NCBI GenBank assembly: GCA_021795255.1
Contig: JAJYPQ010000109.1
Coordinates: forward strand, 1-10,296
DNA: 10,296 nucleotides
Direction of reading: 5' to 3'
Origin: Pseudomonadota bacterium
Lineage (GTDB): Bacteria > Pseudomonadota > Gammaproteobacteria > Acidiferrobacterales > Acidiferrobacteraceae
Shown piece after piece: positions 1 through 7,329 of this stretch (within the stretch, counting starts at the first letter, position 1; every line of letters begins with the position of its first letter). The notes beneath the pieces were generated by a model. It did not search any database. It was given only the letters and a program-made list of their open reading frames with translations, and was not told where the DNA came from. Both the position numbers and the translations under genes were made by a program.

Positions 1-94
1 TGCCACAACCCCTCCCTTAGCCTCTTAGCACGCGCTCCTTTTTGTCCTAGGCTTGCCCACAGTTGATGTCCACATCGCACAGGAGATTCATTCC

Positions 95-733
95 ATGACC
101 TTGCACCTCGGCGATATCGCTCCCGATTTTACCCAAGACTCCACAGAAGGCGCCATTCAATTCCACAAATGGATTGGCGACCATTGGGCCGTGCTCTTCT
201 CTCATCCGGCCGATTATACGCCCGTGTGCACGACCGAACTTGGGAGTGCTGCCAAGCTAGACGGGGAGTTTCGTCGACGCGACGTCAAAGTCCTCGCCGT
301 CAGCGTCGATCCGGTGGCAAGCCATACCGACTGGATAAAGGACATTAATGAAACGCAAAAGACCCACGTGAACTTTCCCATCCTCGGGGATAAGGACCGC
401 AAAGTGGCGACCTTATACGACATGATCCATCCGAAGCAAAACAACACGCTCACCGTGCGCTCGGTTTTCATCATCGACCCGAAAAAAACAATCCGTACGA
501 TTCTCACCTACCCCGCGAGCACCGGACGCGAATTCGGCGAAATCTTTCGGGTCATAGATTCTCTGCAATTAACCGATAAATACAACGTCGCGACCCCTGC
601 CAACTGGCACAACGGGGATGAGGTCGTGATCTCGCCTTCCATAAAAGACAAGGACACCCTGAGCGCCAAATTTCCAAAGGGCTATCGCGAGATCAAACCC
701 TATCTGCGTATGACCCCGCAACCCACCCATTGA
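95..733 (+). CDS. 1-Cys peroxiredoxin (Prx6 type)
   Basis: Predicted thiol peroxidase of the Prx6/AhpC-TSA superfamily, reducing hydrogen peroxide and organic peroxides in the cytoplasm. The product is 212 aa, normal for this subfamily. The active-site stretch HPADYTPVCTTE carries the peroxidatic Cys45 with Pro38 and Thr42, and Arg122 (TVRSVFIID) is the expected second active-site residue. There is no other cysteine, so it must be a 1-Cys enzyme recycled by an external thiol. The C-terminal extension after about residue 165 (TPANWHNGDEVVI, then KGYREIKPYLR) is typical of Prx6 proteins. I chose ATG at 95 because AGGAG lies at 81-85 with 9-nt spacing. A TTG at 53 is in frame, but would add 14 residues without a ribosome binding site. 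The gene converges on the transporter gene with a 13-bp gap. The reaction is family knowledge; the physiological substrate is unknown. Confidence 0.93.
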   Translation: MTLHLGDIAPDFTQDSTEGAIQFHKWIGDHWAVLFSHPADYTPVCTTELGSAAKLDGEFRRRDVKVLAVSVDPVASHTDWIKDINETQKTHVNFPILGDKDRKVATLYDMIHPKQNNTLTVRSVFIIDPKKTIRTILTYPASTGREFGEIFRVIDSLQLTDKYNVATPANWHNGDEVVISPSIKDKDTLSAKFPKGYREIKPYLRMTPQPTH

Positions 734-746
734 CGCTTGAGTCGGT

Positions 747-1631
747 TCACGGGACGAGCGGAAAGAGGACGCGGGCTTCGCGCAGGGACTTCCAAAAGGA
801 ATAGCCGGCAATCGGGGCCATGAGGAGGAGGACTAGGAAAAACCCGATGCCCAGATGGGCAAGGTTGTGGACATGGGCGCCAGTGGCGACTGAGCCGGTC
901 ATGAGAACCGGATCGAGAAAGCCGATAATACCCGCAAGAGCAAAGCAGACGCCTCCCCCGCTCAGCGTCCGACCCGCCATCTTGCGCGCCACGTAAATGC
1001 GCGCCCGATCGTCGAGTTTGCGATGCGCCATCCAGGCCCCGAAGAGAGAACCGAGTAGCATCTGCATGATCATGGTCCCGAAACCGAACAGCAGGCCTGG
1101 CAAGAAGGCGAGGTACGGGCTCCTCATCGCCGGCGCCAAAACGGTGTAGACAATCAAGGCGAAGGCCCCGGTCCCCCAGCCGGCGATAAACCCGTGAACC
1201 AGCGGCATATAGGTGGGCAAAGAGCTAGGCTCCGAGGGCGCGGTCTCATGGTCCAGGGCATGGCTATGAAAAAGATGGGGAATGCGGCCGCGGCGCAGAA
1301 TGTAGAGACCGGAACCGAGCATGACCAGACCCACTACCACATAAACCGCAAAGTTCCACCGCGCTCCGTTCAAGAATTCGGCCATGGCGAAATAGGCGAG
1401 CTCGCTCGCAATAGCCCGCTGCAAGGTAAACGTCAATGAGAACAAAAGACCGGCTCTGAGGCCGCCCCGGACGGAATAGGAGCCGATGGCGTAATTGAAG
1501 GTGATGGGCCAGGTATGCTCATCGGGCGTAATCCCATGCACCATGCCGAGGAAAAACGCGGTCACGAGCGCCAAGCCCACGCTCAATCCCAAAAGCCCGG
1601 GATTCCACACATTGATGTCGCCGATCGCCAC
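747..1631 (-). CDS. Polytopic membrane transporter, NicO/UreH-like (predicted Ni2+/Co2+)
   Basis: Integral membrane protein of 294 aa with about six or seven hydrophobic segments. The first helix ends in HGITPDEHTWP (His32, Asp37, His39), resembling the HX4D metal-binding signature of nickel/cobalt permeases. A polar loop at about residues 113-140 is histidine-rich (IPHLFHSHALDHE: His119, 122, 124, 128), as in NicO/RcnA-type exporters. A second PLVHGFIAGWGTG element at about 142-154 echoes the first, suggesting an internal repeat. The start is GTG (1629-1631), preceded by GGGGGAG. It lies 23 bp downstream of epmB on the same strand and is probably co-transcribed with it. I infer transport of a divalent metal, most likely nickel or cobalt; direction and metal are not shown by the sequence. 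Related permease families such as TauE or high-affinity NiCoT are alternatives. Confidence 0.62.
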   Translation of the reverse strand: MAIGDINVWNPGLLGLSVGLALVTAFFLGMVHGITPDEHTWPITFNYAIGSYSVRGGLRAGLLFSLTFTLQRAIASELAYFAMAEFLNGARWNFAVYVVVGLVMLGSGLYILRRGRIPHLFHSHALDHETAPSEPSSLPTYMPLVHGFIAGWGTGAFALIVYTVLAPAMRSPYLAFLPGLLFGFGTMIMQMLLGSLFGAWMAHRKLDDRARIYVARKMAGRTLSGGGVCFALAGIIGFLDPVLMTGSVATGAHVHNLAHLGIGFFLVLLLMAPIAGYSFWKSLREARVLFPLVP

Positions 1632-1654
1632 GTCTCCCCCTAGAACCGGCTACT

Positions 1655-2689
1655 TTAACCGCAACGCTCGCTACTGCCAACCTGGGCGGTCAGCGGCACC
1701 TTGGCCGGCGCCGCGATCTCCTCACGCACCAGGCGCGGCACGAGGTAGCCGGGAAGGCGCGCGCGTAGGGCCTCGATGAGGCGCAAGGCCCGGTCTTCAT
1801 CGACCGCAAAATGAGCCGCCCCCTGGACGCGATCAAGCATATGCAGATAGTACGGAAGGATACCGGCCGCGAAAAGCCGCTCGCTGAGCGTGGTCAGGGA
1901 CTCCAGATCGTCATTGACGCCAGCCAGCAACACGGCCTGATTCAACAAGATGACGCGTGACGCCGCAAGACGGGCACAGGCCTCCTGCACTGCTTCGTCT
2001 ATCTCCTGGGCGTGGTTGATGTGCAAGACCATGGCCACCGGTACCGGCGACGATTGCAAGCAAGCCACGAGTTCGGCGGTCACCCGGCTTGGTACCACCA
2101 CCGGGACCCGAGTATGGAGACGCAGCCGCTTGATATGCCGCAAGTCCTTGAGCCCATGAACGAATTCGGCTAATTTCTCGTCACTGAGTGTGAGTGGGTC
2201 TCCGCCGCTCAAAATCACCTCGCTTAAGGATAGATCCTGAGCCACGTGGGCGAGCGCCGCGCGCCAACGACTACGGGCGGCATTGGCGTCGGCATAAGGA
2301 AAATGGCGCCGAAAGCAATAACGGCAATGAATGGCGCACGCGCCTGTGGCGGTGAGCAGGACCCGACCCTCATATTTGTGCAGGACTCCCGTAGCCACAT
2401 GGGCGGCCAAGTCCCCCACCGGGTCGGCCCCGAACCCGGGCACAATCGCCTCCTCGATCCCAAGCGGCAGCACTTGACGCAACAGCGGATCGGCGGGGTC
2501 GCCCGGAGCGATACGTAAGAGATAGGGCCGGGGTACGCGCACGGGGAAGAGGGCATGGGCCCTGCGGGCTTCGGGCAGGAGGCTCGATGGCAAGGCCAGG
2601 GCCTCCAGGAGCGCCTCCGGTTCGGTAATGGCGGCGGCAAGCTCGGCCCGCCAGGCCGCCTGACGTATGGCAGAAGTTCCAGGTATCAT
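1655..2689 (-). CDS. epmB: EF-P (R)-beta-lysine synthase: L-lysine 2,3-aminomutase EpmB
   Basis: Radical SAM, PLP-dependent enzyme that converts (S)-alpha-lysine to (R)-beta-lysine, the substrate EpmA attaches to elongation factor P. The 344 aa length matches EpmB (formerly YjeK) and is shorter than clostridial lysine 2,3-aminomutase. The [4Fe-4S] cluster motif is CAIHCRYC (Cys118, Cys122, Cys125), followed by FRRHFPY. The SGGDPL segment near 161-166 is the usual SAM-contacting glycine-rich turn. The C-terminal [17 protein letters not shown] holds the likely PLP lysine, Lys330. The N-terminus ([19 protein letters not shown]) lines up with the start of E. coli EpmB as I recall it, which supports ATG at 2687-2689 although no clear ribosome binding site precedes it. 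It is divergent from efp across 74 bp, a functionally coherent arrangement. Assignment is firm from motifs and context. Confidence 0.95.
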   Translation of the reverse strand: MIPGTSAIRQAAWRAELAAAITEPEALLEALALPSSLLPEARRAHALFPVRVPRPYLLRIAPGDPADPLLRQVLPLGIEEAIVPGFGADPVGDLAAHVATGVLHKYEGRVLLTATGACAIHCRYCFRRHFPYADANAARSRWRAALAHVAQDLSLSEVILSGGDPLTLSDEKLAEFVHGLKDLRHIKRLRLHTRVPVVVPSRVTAELVACLQSSPVPVAMVLHINHAQEIDEAVQEACARLAASRVILLNQAVLLAGVNDDLESLTTLSERLFAAGILPYYLHMLDRVQGAAHFAVDEDRALRLIEALRARLPGYLVPRLVREEIAAPAKVPLTAQVGSSERCG

Positions 2690-2763
2690 ATACGCGCACT
2701 GTCCGTGTTCGACCGATAAAAGGCAAGGGACAAAGACAGGCCCACATCCACTACGAGATCGTC
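2690..2763. promoter_or_regulatory. Divergent epmB / efp intergenic region
   Basis: These 74 bp separate the start codons of epmB (leftward) and efp (rightward) and must hold the promoters of one or both unless they lie inside the coding sequences. I see no convincing -35/-10 pair on either strand. The efp ribosome binding site is weak (ACGAG about 6 nt before ATG 2764), and epmB has none that is obvious. The role is inferred from gene geometry alone. Confidence 0.4.
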
Positions 2764-3333
2764 ATGACGACCTACAGCACGAATGAATTTAAGAACGGCC
2801 TCAAGATCATGCTTGACGCCGACCCCTGCGCCATTATCGAAAACGAATTCGTCAAACCGGGCAAAGGCCAGGCCTTCAACCGCGTTAAGATTCGCAATCT
2901 GAAGACCGGACGGGTCGTGGAGCGGACCTTCAAATCGGGCGACACGCTCCCGGGCGCGGATGTGGTCGATGTCGAGATGCAATACCTTTACAGCGACGGG
3001 GAGTTTTGGTACTTCATGTCGCCGGAGACCTTCGAGCAATTGGCCGCCGACAAGACCGCCGTGGGCGATGCCGCGAAATGGATGAAGGAGCAGGCCGTCT
3101 GTCTCGTCACACTTTGGGACGGGGTACCGTTAAGCGTCGAGCCTCCAAACCACGTCATCCTGAAGGTGACGGACACCGACCCCGGGGTGCGCGGCGACAC
3201 GAGCGGCGGAGGCGGAAAGCCCGCTACCCTCGAGACCGGTGCCGTCGTGCGCGTGCCGCTTTTCATCAATATCGGAGATAGTCTTAAGGTCAATACCCAA
3301 ACCGGGGAATACATCGCCCGGGCCAAGGAATAA
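2764..3333 (+). CDS. efp: Translation elongation factor P
   Basis: EF-P binds between the ribosomal P and E sites and stimulates peptide bond formation at polyproline stretches. The protein is 189 aa, the standard length. The three-domain architecture is intact: N-terminal KOW-like domain (about 1-63) and two OB-fold domains ending in the characteristic [14 protein letters not shown]. The acceptor loop VKPGKGQAF places Lys34 at the tip, the residue that receives (R)-beta-lysine in E. coli-type systems. This agrees with epmA downstream and epmB divergent in the same locus, and argues against the Arg32-rhamnosylation (EarP) type. The gene is followed after 13 bp by epmA, so the two are very likely co-transcribed. 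Identity is certain. Confidence 0.98.
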   Translation: MTTYSTNEFKNGLKIMLDADPCAIIENEFVKPGKGQAFNRVKIRNLKTGRVVERTFKSGDTLPGADVVDVEMQYLYSDGEFWYFMSPETFEQLAADKTAVGDAAKWMKEQAVCLVTLWDGVPLSVEPPNHVILKVTDTDPGVRGDTSGGGGKPATLETGAVVRVPLFINIGDSLKVNTQTGEYIARAKE

Positions 3334-3346
3334 AAAAAGGTCCGCC

Positions 3347-4312
3347 TTGGGCCACGAGAGCGACTGGCAACCCCGCGCGTCACTTGCAACCTTGCGTCTG
3401 CGAGCGGCCTTGTTAGCGCAGGTGCGCGCGTTTTTCGCCAAGCGCGACTTTCTTGAGGTCGAGACCCCCCTGCTCGGGCACGCGGGCGCCGCCGACGCGC
3501 AGCTCGCGCAATTCCTGATCGAGGATCCGGTGCACGGGCCTTTGTACCTGCAAACCTCCCCGGAATACGCTATGAAACGGCTCTTGATAGCCGGCAGCGG
3601 CTCGATCTTTCAAATTACGAAGGCCTTTCGCCAGGGCGAGGTCGGTGCCCGACACAACCCGGAGTTTACGATCATCGAGTGGTACGCGCTCGGATATAAT
3701 GATGAACGCCTGCGCAAAGAGGTGTGCGCCCTCATAAGCGAGCTCCTGCCGCATCTTGAAAAAACTCCACGGACCGTGAGCTTTAGCGATGCCTTCAAGA
3801 ACGCGATTGGCGTCGACCCGTTCAAAGATCGGACCGACCACCTGCGCCAATGCGTTTATACTCTCATCCCATCAGCCCAACACTTGCGCCTTGATATGCG
3901 CGACGACATGCTCGATCTGCTCATGAGCCAAGCGGTGGCGCCACAATTTTCCGATCGTCACTTAACCGTGATTACCGATTATCCCGCAAGCCAAGCCGCA
4001 CTGGCGCGGGTGCGCTCGGACGGTTTGGCGGATCGCTTCGAGGTCTACTGCGGAGGCCTCGAACTCGCCAACGGTTTCTATGAGGCGGCGACCCCGGCCC
4101 AGTATGCGGATCGATTCGCAGAAGAGGCCCGTAGACGCCGCGAACGGGGTCTGGTCGCGATCCCGGCAGATGAGCGGCTGCTGGCTGCACTCAGCGACCG
4201 TCCGCTTCCGGACTGCGCCGGGGTCGCGGTCGGATTTGACAGACTTGTTATGCTGGCAATCGAGGCTTTGCATATCAATGCGACTCTGGCTTTTGCCATC
4301 GATCGTGCCTGA
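3347..4312 (+). CDS. epmA: EF-P--(R)-beta-lysine ligase EpmA
   Basis: Class II lysyl-tRNA-synthetase paralogue lacking the anticodon-binding domain. It activates (R)-beta-lysine with ATP and transfers it to Lys34 of EF-P. The product is 321 aa, close to the 325 aa of E. coli EpmA (also called GenX, PoxA or YjeA). Class II motif 2 is visible as TSPEYAMKRL (70-79) leading to FRQGEVGARHNPEFTIIEWY. GGLELANGF and the motif 3 segment GVAVGFDRLVML are near the C-terminus, which ends in AFAIDRA. I chose TTG at 3347 because AAAGG lies 6 nt upstream and the resulting N-terminus (GHESDWQPRASL) matches the E. coli start (SWQPSASI). The frame stays open upstream inside efp, but that part shows no EpmA similarity. 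The TTG start 13 bp after the efp stop suggests low or coupled translation relative to efp. Confidence 0.96.
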   Translation: MGHESDWQPRASLATLRLRAALLAQVRAFFAKRDFLEVETPLLGHAGAADAQLAQFLIEDPVHGPLYLQTSPEYAMKRLLIAGSGSIFQITKAFRQGEVGARHNPEFTIIEWYALGYNDERLRKEVCALISELLPHLEKTPRTVSFSDAFKNAIGVDPFKDRTDHLRQCVYTLIPSAQHLRLDMRDDMLDLLMSQAVAPQFSDRHLTVITDYPASQAALARVRSDGLADRFEVYCGGLELANGFYEAATPAQYADRFAEEARRRRERGLVAIPADERLLAALSDRPLPDCAGVAVGFDRLVMLAIEALHINATLAFAIDRA

Positions 4313-4342
4313 CTTTTTATCGCCCCCCCTTGAGGACATCTC

Positions 4343-5407
4343 GTGAGCCTATTATTTTCGCCCTGGACCCTACGCTCTCTCACATTTCGCAATCGCGTCT
4401 TTGTCTCCCCTATGTGCCAGTACTCGAGTGTCGACGGCTTTCCGACCGCGTGGCATCTCGTGCACCTCGGGAGTCGCGCCGTAGGCGGCGCGGGGCTTGT
4501 CATGGTGGAAGCGAGCGCGGTCACGCCGGACGGCCGGATAAGCCCGGGCGATATGGGCCTCTGGCGCGAAGACCACGCAACGGCCTTCAAACCTATCACC
4601 CAATTTATCAAATCGCAGGGGGCTATCGCTGGCATCCAGATCGCGCACGCTGGACGCAAGGCCTCAGTAGGGGCGCCATGGCAGAGCGGAAACCCCTTGT
4701 CACCCGCCCAAGGCGGCTGGGAGGTGCGGGGCCCGAGTCCGCTCGCCTTCAGCCCGCAGTCACCCCTCCCTAAAGCCTACGCCGCCGAGGAATTACCAGC
4801 GTTGATCATGGCCTTCCGCGATGCCGCCCACCGCGCCCTCGAGGCTGGATTTGAGGTACTGGAGATCCACATGGCGCACGGCTATCTGCTGCACGAGTTC
4901 TTGTCACCCTTAAGTAACCAGCGGACCGACCTCTATGGCGGATCCTATGCAAACCGGGTCCGACTCCCGCTCGCCGTCACCGAGGCGGTACGCGCGGTAT
5001 GGCCCGAGACCTTACCGCTGTTTGTCCGGATATCGGCCACTGACTGGGCCCCGGGTGGATGGGACATCGAGCAATCGGTCGCTTTGGCAGGGGCCCTCAA
5101 GGAGCGTGGCGTCGACCTCATAGACTGTTCAAGCGGCGGACTGATACCGGATGCCAAAATCCCTGCGGGGCCCGGGTTTCAAACGCCCTTTGCGACCCGC
5201 ATCCGCCAGGAGGTCGATATCCCGACCGGGGCCGTCGGGCTCATTACCGACCCCATGCAGGCCGAGCATATCGTGGCCACAGGGCTTGCCGATTGCGTTT
5301 TTCTGGCTCGCGAACTGCTCCGCGACCCCTACTGGCCGCAGCGGGCCGCGAAAGCCCTGCATGCCCAGGCGGATTGGCCCTTACCCTATGACCGCGCGCG
5401 GATCTGA
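4343..5407 (+). CDS. namA: Old Yellow Enzyme family NADPH dehydrogenase (NamA/YqjM-like)
   Basis: FMN-dependent ene-reductase of 354 aa with a TIM-barrel fold. It reduces activated C=C bonds of enals, enones or nitro compounds using NAD(P)H. Features of the YqjM (thermophilic-like) subclass are present: SPMCQYSS with Cys25 next to the flavin, IQIAHAGRKAS, the substrate-binding pair in EIHMAHGYLLHEFLSPLSNQRTD cut here to HMAHGY (His176, His179, Tyr181), and the FMN phosphate region GAVGLITD followed by FLARELLRDPYW. The start is GTG 4343 with GAGGA at 4332-4336. It lies 30 bp after epmA and is probably in the same operon, though no role in EF-P modification is known. The gene symbol reflects subclass similarity; the true substrate is unknown. 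Confidence 0.9.
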   Translation: MSLLFSPWTLRSLTFRNRVFVSPMCQYSSVDGFPTAWHLVHLGSRAVGGAGLVMVEASAVTPDGRISPGDMGLWREDHATAFKPITQFIKSQGAIAGIQIAHAGRKASVGAPWQSGNPLSPAQGGWEVRGPSPLAFSPQSPLPKAYAAEELPALIMAFRDAAHRALEAGFEVLEIHMAHGYLLHEFLSPLSNQRTDLYGGSYANRVRLPLAVTEAVRAVWPETLPLFVRISATDWAPGGWDIEQSVALAGALKERGVDLIDCSSGGLIPDAKIPAGPGFQTPFATRIRQEVDIPTGAVGLITDPMQAEHIVATGLADCVFLARELLRDPYWPQRAAKALHAQADWPLPYDRARI

Positions 5408-5439
5408 GGGTAGGTGGCCGGGGACGAAGACCCAAGCGT

Positions 5440-5461
5440 GGGGCACCCAAAACGGGTCCCC
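5440..5461. terminator. Stem-loop in the convergent junction (putative terminator)
   Basis: GGGG-C-ACCC (5440-5448) pairs with GGGTCCCC (5454-5461) around an AAAAC loop, giving an eight-pair stem with one bulged C. On the plus strand a short T-containing stretch (GGTTCTT) follows, not a full T-run. It lies between the converging Old Yellow Enzyme and response-regulator genes, so termination is the simplest role. An alternative, mutually exclusive stem uses CCCCGGT 5458-5464 with ACCGGGG 5489-5495. The rest of 5408-5529 shows no gene. Confidence 0.45.
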
Positions 5462-5529
5462 GGTTCTTCAGTGGGCACTCGAGGAAAGACCGGGGTGGCG
5501 GGGCGGGACCGAAAGAAACGACGGAATCC

Positions 5530-6792
5530 CTAATAGCGCCCCTCTATCGAGCGACGCAGGATGTCGATAGTGGCCCTCAGGCCCAATTGGCGCTCACGAT
5601 CTAAGAACTCGAGCAGCGTAATAACATCCGCTGTGATGTGATCGAGTTGGGGGGTAAGCGTCCAAGTCTTGTCAATATCTAGTGACCAAAGCACACGGTC
5701 CAAACCGATGAGACTGGGGGCGACCTGGATACGGGCGTCTTGGGCGACAAAACCGAGGGGTAGCGACGAATCCGAGATGAATTCGGGTTCGAGCAGGGAG
5801 TCGGGGGCGCCCTCTGCCGGGCCATCCTGATCAAGAGCGGTAGGAACGCCATCCAAAACCAGCTCCTCAGCCCCTCCTAAGGTATCACTCAACGCCGAAG
5901 CACTGGCCCGATTGCCACCCATAGCCACAGCGCGCTTCAAGCGCTCCTCGGCCATCTGCCGAAGGGCCGTGAAGTTCGCAACCCCGTCTTCCGAGGACGC
6001 GACCCCGATGCTCAAGGTCAGGGCCTTCCCCCCCAGCACCGGGCGCGTGCCCATAGCCGCGACCAGATGCTGACCCAGGACGAGACCTTGCGCTTTCGAC
6101 ATACCCGTCACTAAGACCCCAAACTCCGCCCCCCCCAAGCGCGCCAAGCAGGCATCGTGGCTCGGAACTCCCGTCTTGATCACGGCGCTCGCATGCTTAA
6201 CGAACACCTCCATCTTTTCATCGCCGTACTCCCGGTACAACACCCGGACATTATCGATAGCGATCGCCAGTAGGACGAGCGGCGCTTGGGGCCCGGCCCC
6301 CCGCCAGAGCGTCTCGCCCTGCTCGCAGAAGGCCCGTCGACCCAGCAAACCGTCCTCGAGATGTTCACCCTCCGACAGGGGTTGCTCGAAGCGCATATAG
6401 GCCTGCGTGCAGGCCTGCAACTGCCCCAAATTCAACGGTTTGGTAATAAAGTCAGTGGCCCCGCACGCAAAGGCGCGGGTCTTCGTCTCGTCATCGTCCG
6501 CCCCGGTGATGACAATAATGGGAAGATCGCGAATATGCGGATCGTCGCTGGCCCGTACCCGACAGATGAACGCGTACCCATCCAATCGCGGCATTTCAAT
6601 GTCGGTGATCAAAACTCCGATATCCGAGGCCTGTGTCAGTGTCTCCCAACCGGCCTCACCGTCGTTCGCGACCGCAACATCGAAGTCGACCTTCAACATT
6701 TTACTGATGGCTTGACGGATTACAGCGGAATCATCAACCACAAGAACCCGCCCAGCGCTGCGCGCCGTCATTACTGCGGTAGTCGCACTCAC
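5530..6792 (-). CDS. Response regulator: REC domain plus degenerate GGDEF (GGAEF)
   Basis: Signal-transduction protein of about 420 aa. The N-terminal receiver domain is complete: acidic pair VVDD near 20-21, phospho-acceptor Asp64 in LITDIEMP, Thr in VITGADD, and Lys in FITKPLN. It is followed by a GGDEF-like domain (about 160-300) whose signature reads RLGGAEFGVL. The catalytic third residue is Ala, the substrate-binding FKxxND region is replaced (NVRVLYREYGDEKME), and the RxxD inhibitory site reads PSHD. Diguanylate cyclase activity is therefore doubtful. The last 120 residues form an acidic linker and a helical end I cannot assign. I prefer GTG at 6790-6792 because AAGGGG sits 5 nt upstream; an in-frame GTG at 6798 is too close to that site, and an ATG at 6771 is a third option. 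Cytoplasmic; the partner kinase is unknown. Confidence 0.85.
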   Translation of the reverse strand: MSATTAVMTARSAGRVLVVDDSAVIRQAISKMLKVDFDVAVANDGEAGWETLTQASDIGVLITDIEMPRLDGYAFICRVRASDDPHIRDLPIIVITGADDDETKTRAFACGATDFITKPLNLGQLQACTQAYMRFEQPLSEGEHLEDGLLGRRAFCEQGETLWRGAGPQAPLVLLAIAIDNVRVLYREYGDEKMEVFVKHASAVIKTGVPSHDACLARLGGAEFGVLVTGMSKAQGLVLGQHLVAAMGTRPVLGGKALTLSIGVASSEDGVANFTALRQMAEERLKRAVAMGGNRASASALSDTLGGAEELVLDGVPTALDQDGPAEGAPDSLLEPEFISDSSLPLGFVAQDARIQVAPSLIGLDRVLWSLDIDKTWTLTPQLDHITADVITLLEFLDRERQLGLRATIDILRRSIEGRY

Positions 6793-6857
6793 TCGCACCC
6801 CTTCTATCGGTGGAGATTAGGGTCAGGAATCAACGCCTTGTTCCCAAAAGCCTTTCC

Positions 6858-6888
6858 TTGACCTTAGAGAAAAAATCGCCAAAGTCAA
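6858..6888 (-). promoter_or_regulatory. Candidate promoter and inverted repeat upstream of the response regulator
   Basis: On the minus strand TTGACT (6888-6883) and TAAGGT (6866-6861) are separated by 16 nt and lie about 70 nt before the chosen start. The -35 match is strong and the -10 match is poor. The same bases form an inverted repeat, TTGACCTT (6858-6865) against AAAGTCAA (6881-6888), matching at 7 of 8 positions, which could be an operator. The function is a guess from position. Confidence 0.3.
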
Positions 6889-6936
6889 CTTAGAAGGAGG
6901 AAATGGTTCTAGTGCCGCACCCCTAGGACCACGTTC

Positions 6937-7200
6937 TCAGGCCACACGCGAGCCCTGCTGGGACTCTTCTGCGGCGACAAGCTCGACTAGCCCGTTGACC
7001 GTCCTGGTCTCGATAAAGCGGGCATCGTCTATGGTGGTATGAAAACGGGTCTCGAGGGCCAAAAGAATGCTTATGGCGCTCACAGATTCCACCCCGAGTT
7101 CCGAATACAAATCCCGATCGGCCGGAATCGGGCCCTTAAGTTTTCCGTAGGTCTGAACGATCGACACCACGTCCTTGCGCACATCGCTCACATCCGCCAT
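6937..7200 (-). CDS. Stand-alone acyl carrier protein
   Basis: Small acidic protein of 87 aa with the four-helix PP-binding fold. It carries an acyl chain or aminoacyl group on a 4'-phosphopantetheine arm attached to serine. The attachment region is SELGVESVSAISILLALE, with Ser39 after Glu where most ACPs have Asp-Ser-Leu. The spacing before it (DRDLYSELG) and after it (ALETRFHTTID) is normal. The Glu-Ser-Val variant sets it apart from the fatty-acid ACP AcpP, whose motif is DSLD, and suggests a specialised carrier (secondary metabolite, lipid or aminoacyl). No ketosynthase, ligase or thioesterase is adjacent. ATG at 7198-7200 is preceded by AGGAG with 7-nt spacing. It ends 144 bp before the response-regulator gene on the same strand. 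The fold is confident; the pathway is unknown. Confidence 0.85.
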   Translation of the reverse strand: MADVSDVRKDVVSIVQTYGKLKGPIPADRDLYSELGVESVSAISILLALETRFHTTIDDARFIETRTVNGLVELVAAEESQQGSRVA

Positions 7201-7232
7201 AACGCCACTCCTAACAATACCCCGTCAGTCAA

Positions 7233-7257
7233 GGGCAGTCCTGGGAAGACACTGCCC
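7233..7257. terminator. Inverted repeat upstream of the acyl carrier protein gene
   Basis: A perfect seven-base inverted repeat, GGGCAGT (7233-7239) and ACTGCCC (7251-7257), surrounds an 11-nt loop. No T-run follows on either strand, so intrinsic termination of the upstream truncated gene is possible but not typical. An operator for the acyl carrier protein gene is an alternative. No gene is visible in 7201-7329. Confidence 0.3.
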
Positions 7258-7329
7258 GAGTCCCGTTCAAGGCCTACCTTGGCCTGGGTCGCCACTCTAA
7301 GGAGCCCCTCCCCACCCTGTCAATCAGCC

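Noticed and set aside
1..94. Possible promoter or leader upstream of the peroxiredoxin, including an OxyR-type site.
   Set aside because: No convincing -35/-10 pair or recognisable operator in the short available upstream sequence; only the AGGAG before ATG 95 is supported.
3239..3346. Upstream extension of the epmA frame into efp.
   Set aside because: The extension lies within the efp coding sequence and is unlike any EpmA N-terminus; TTG 3347 with AAAGG gives the expected start.
4330..4773. A 147-codon plus-strand frame overlapping the start of the Old Yellow Enzyme gene.
   Set aside because: Arg-rich translation typical of an alternative frame in GC-rich DNA; the overlapping frame encodes a clear full-length OYE.
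6286..6861. A 191-codon plus-strand frame opposite the receiver domain.
   Set aside because: It mirrors the strongly supported REC coding sequence on the minus strand and shows no domain of its own.
6892..6926. A strong AGAAGGAGG ribosome-binding-like sequence on the plus strand followed by ATG and a seven-codon frame (MVLVPHP).
   Set aside because: The ATG is only 2 nt from the site, the frame stops at once, and the gene that follows (acyl carrier protein) is on the other strand, so a leader peptide makes no sense.
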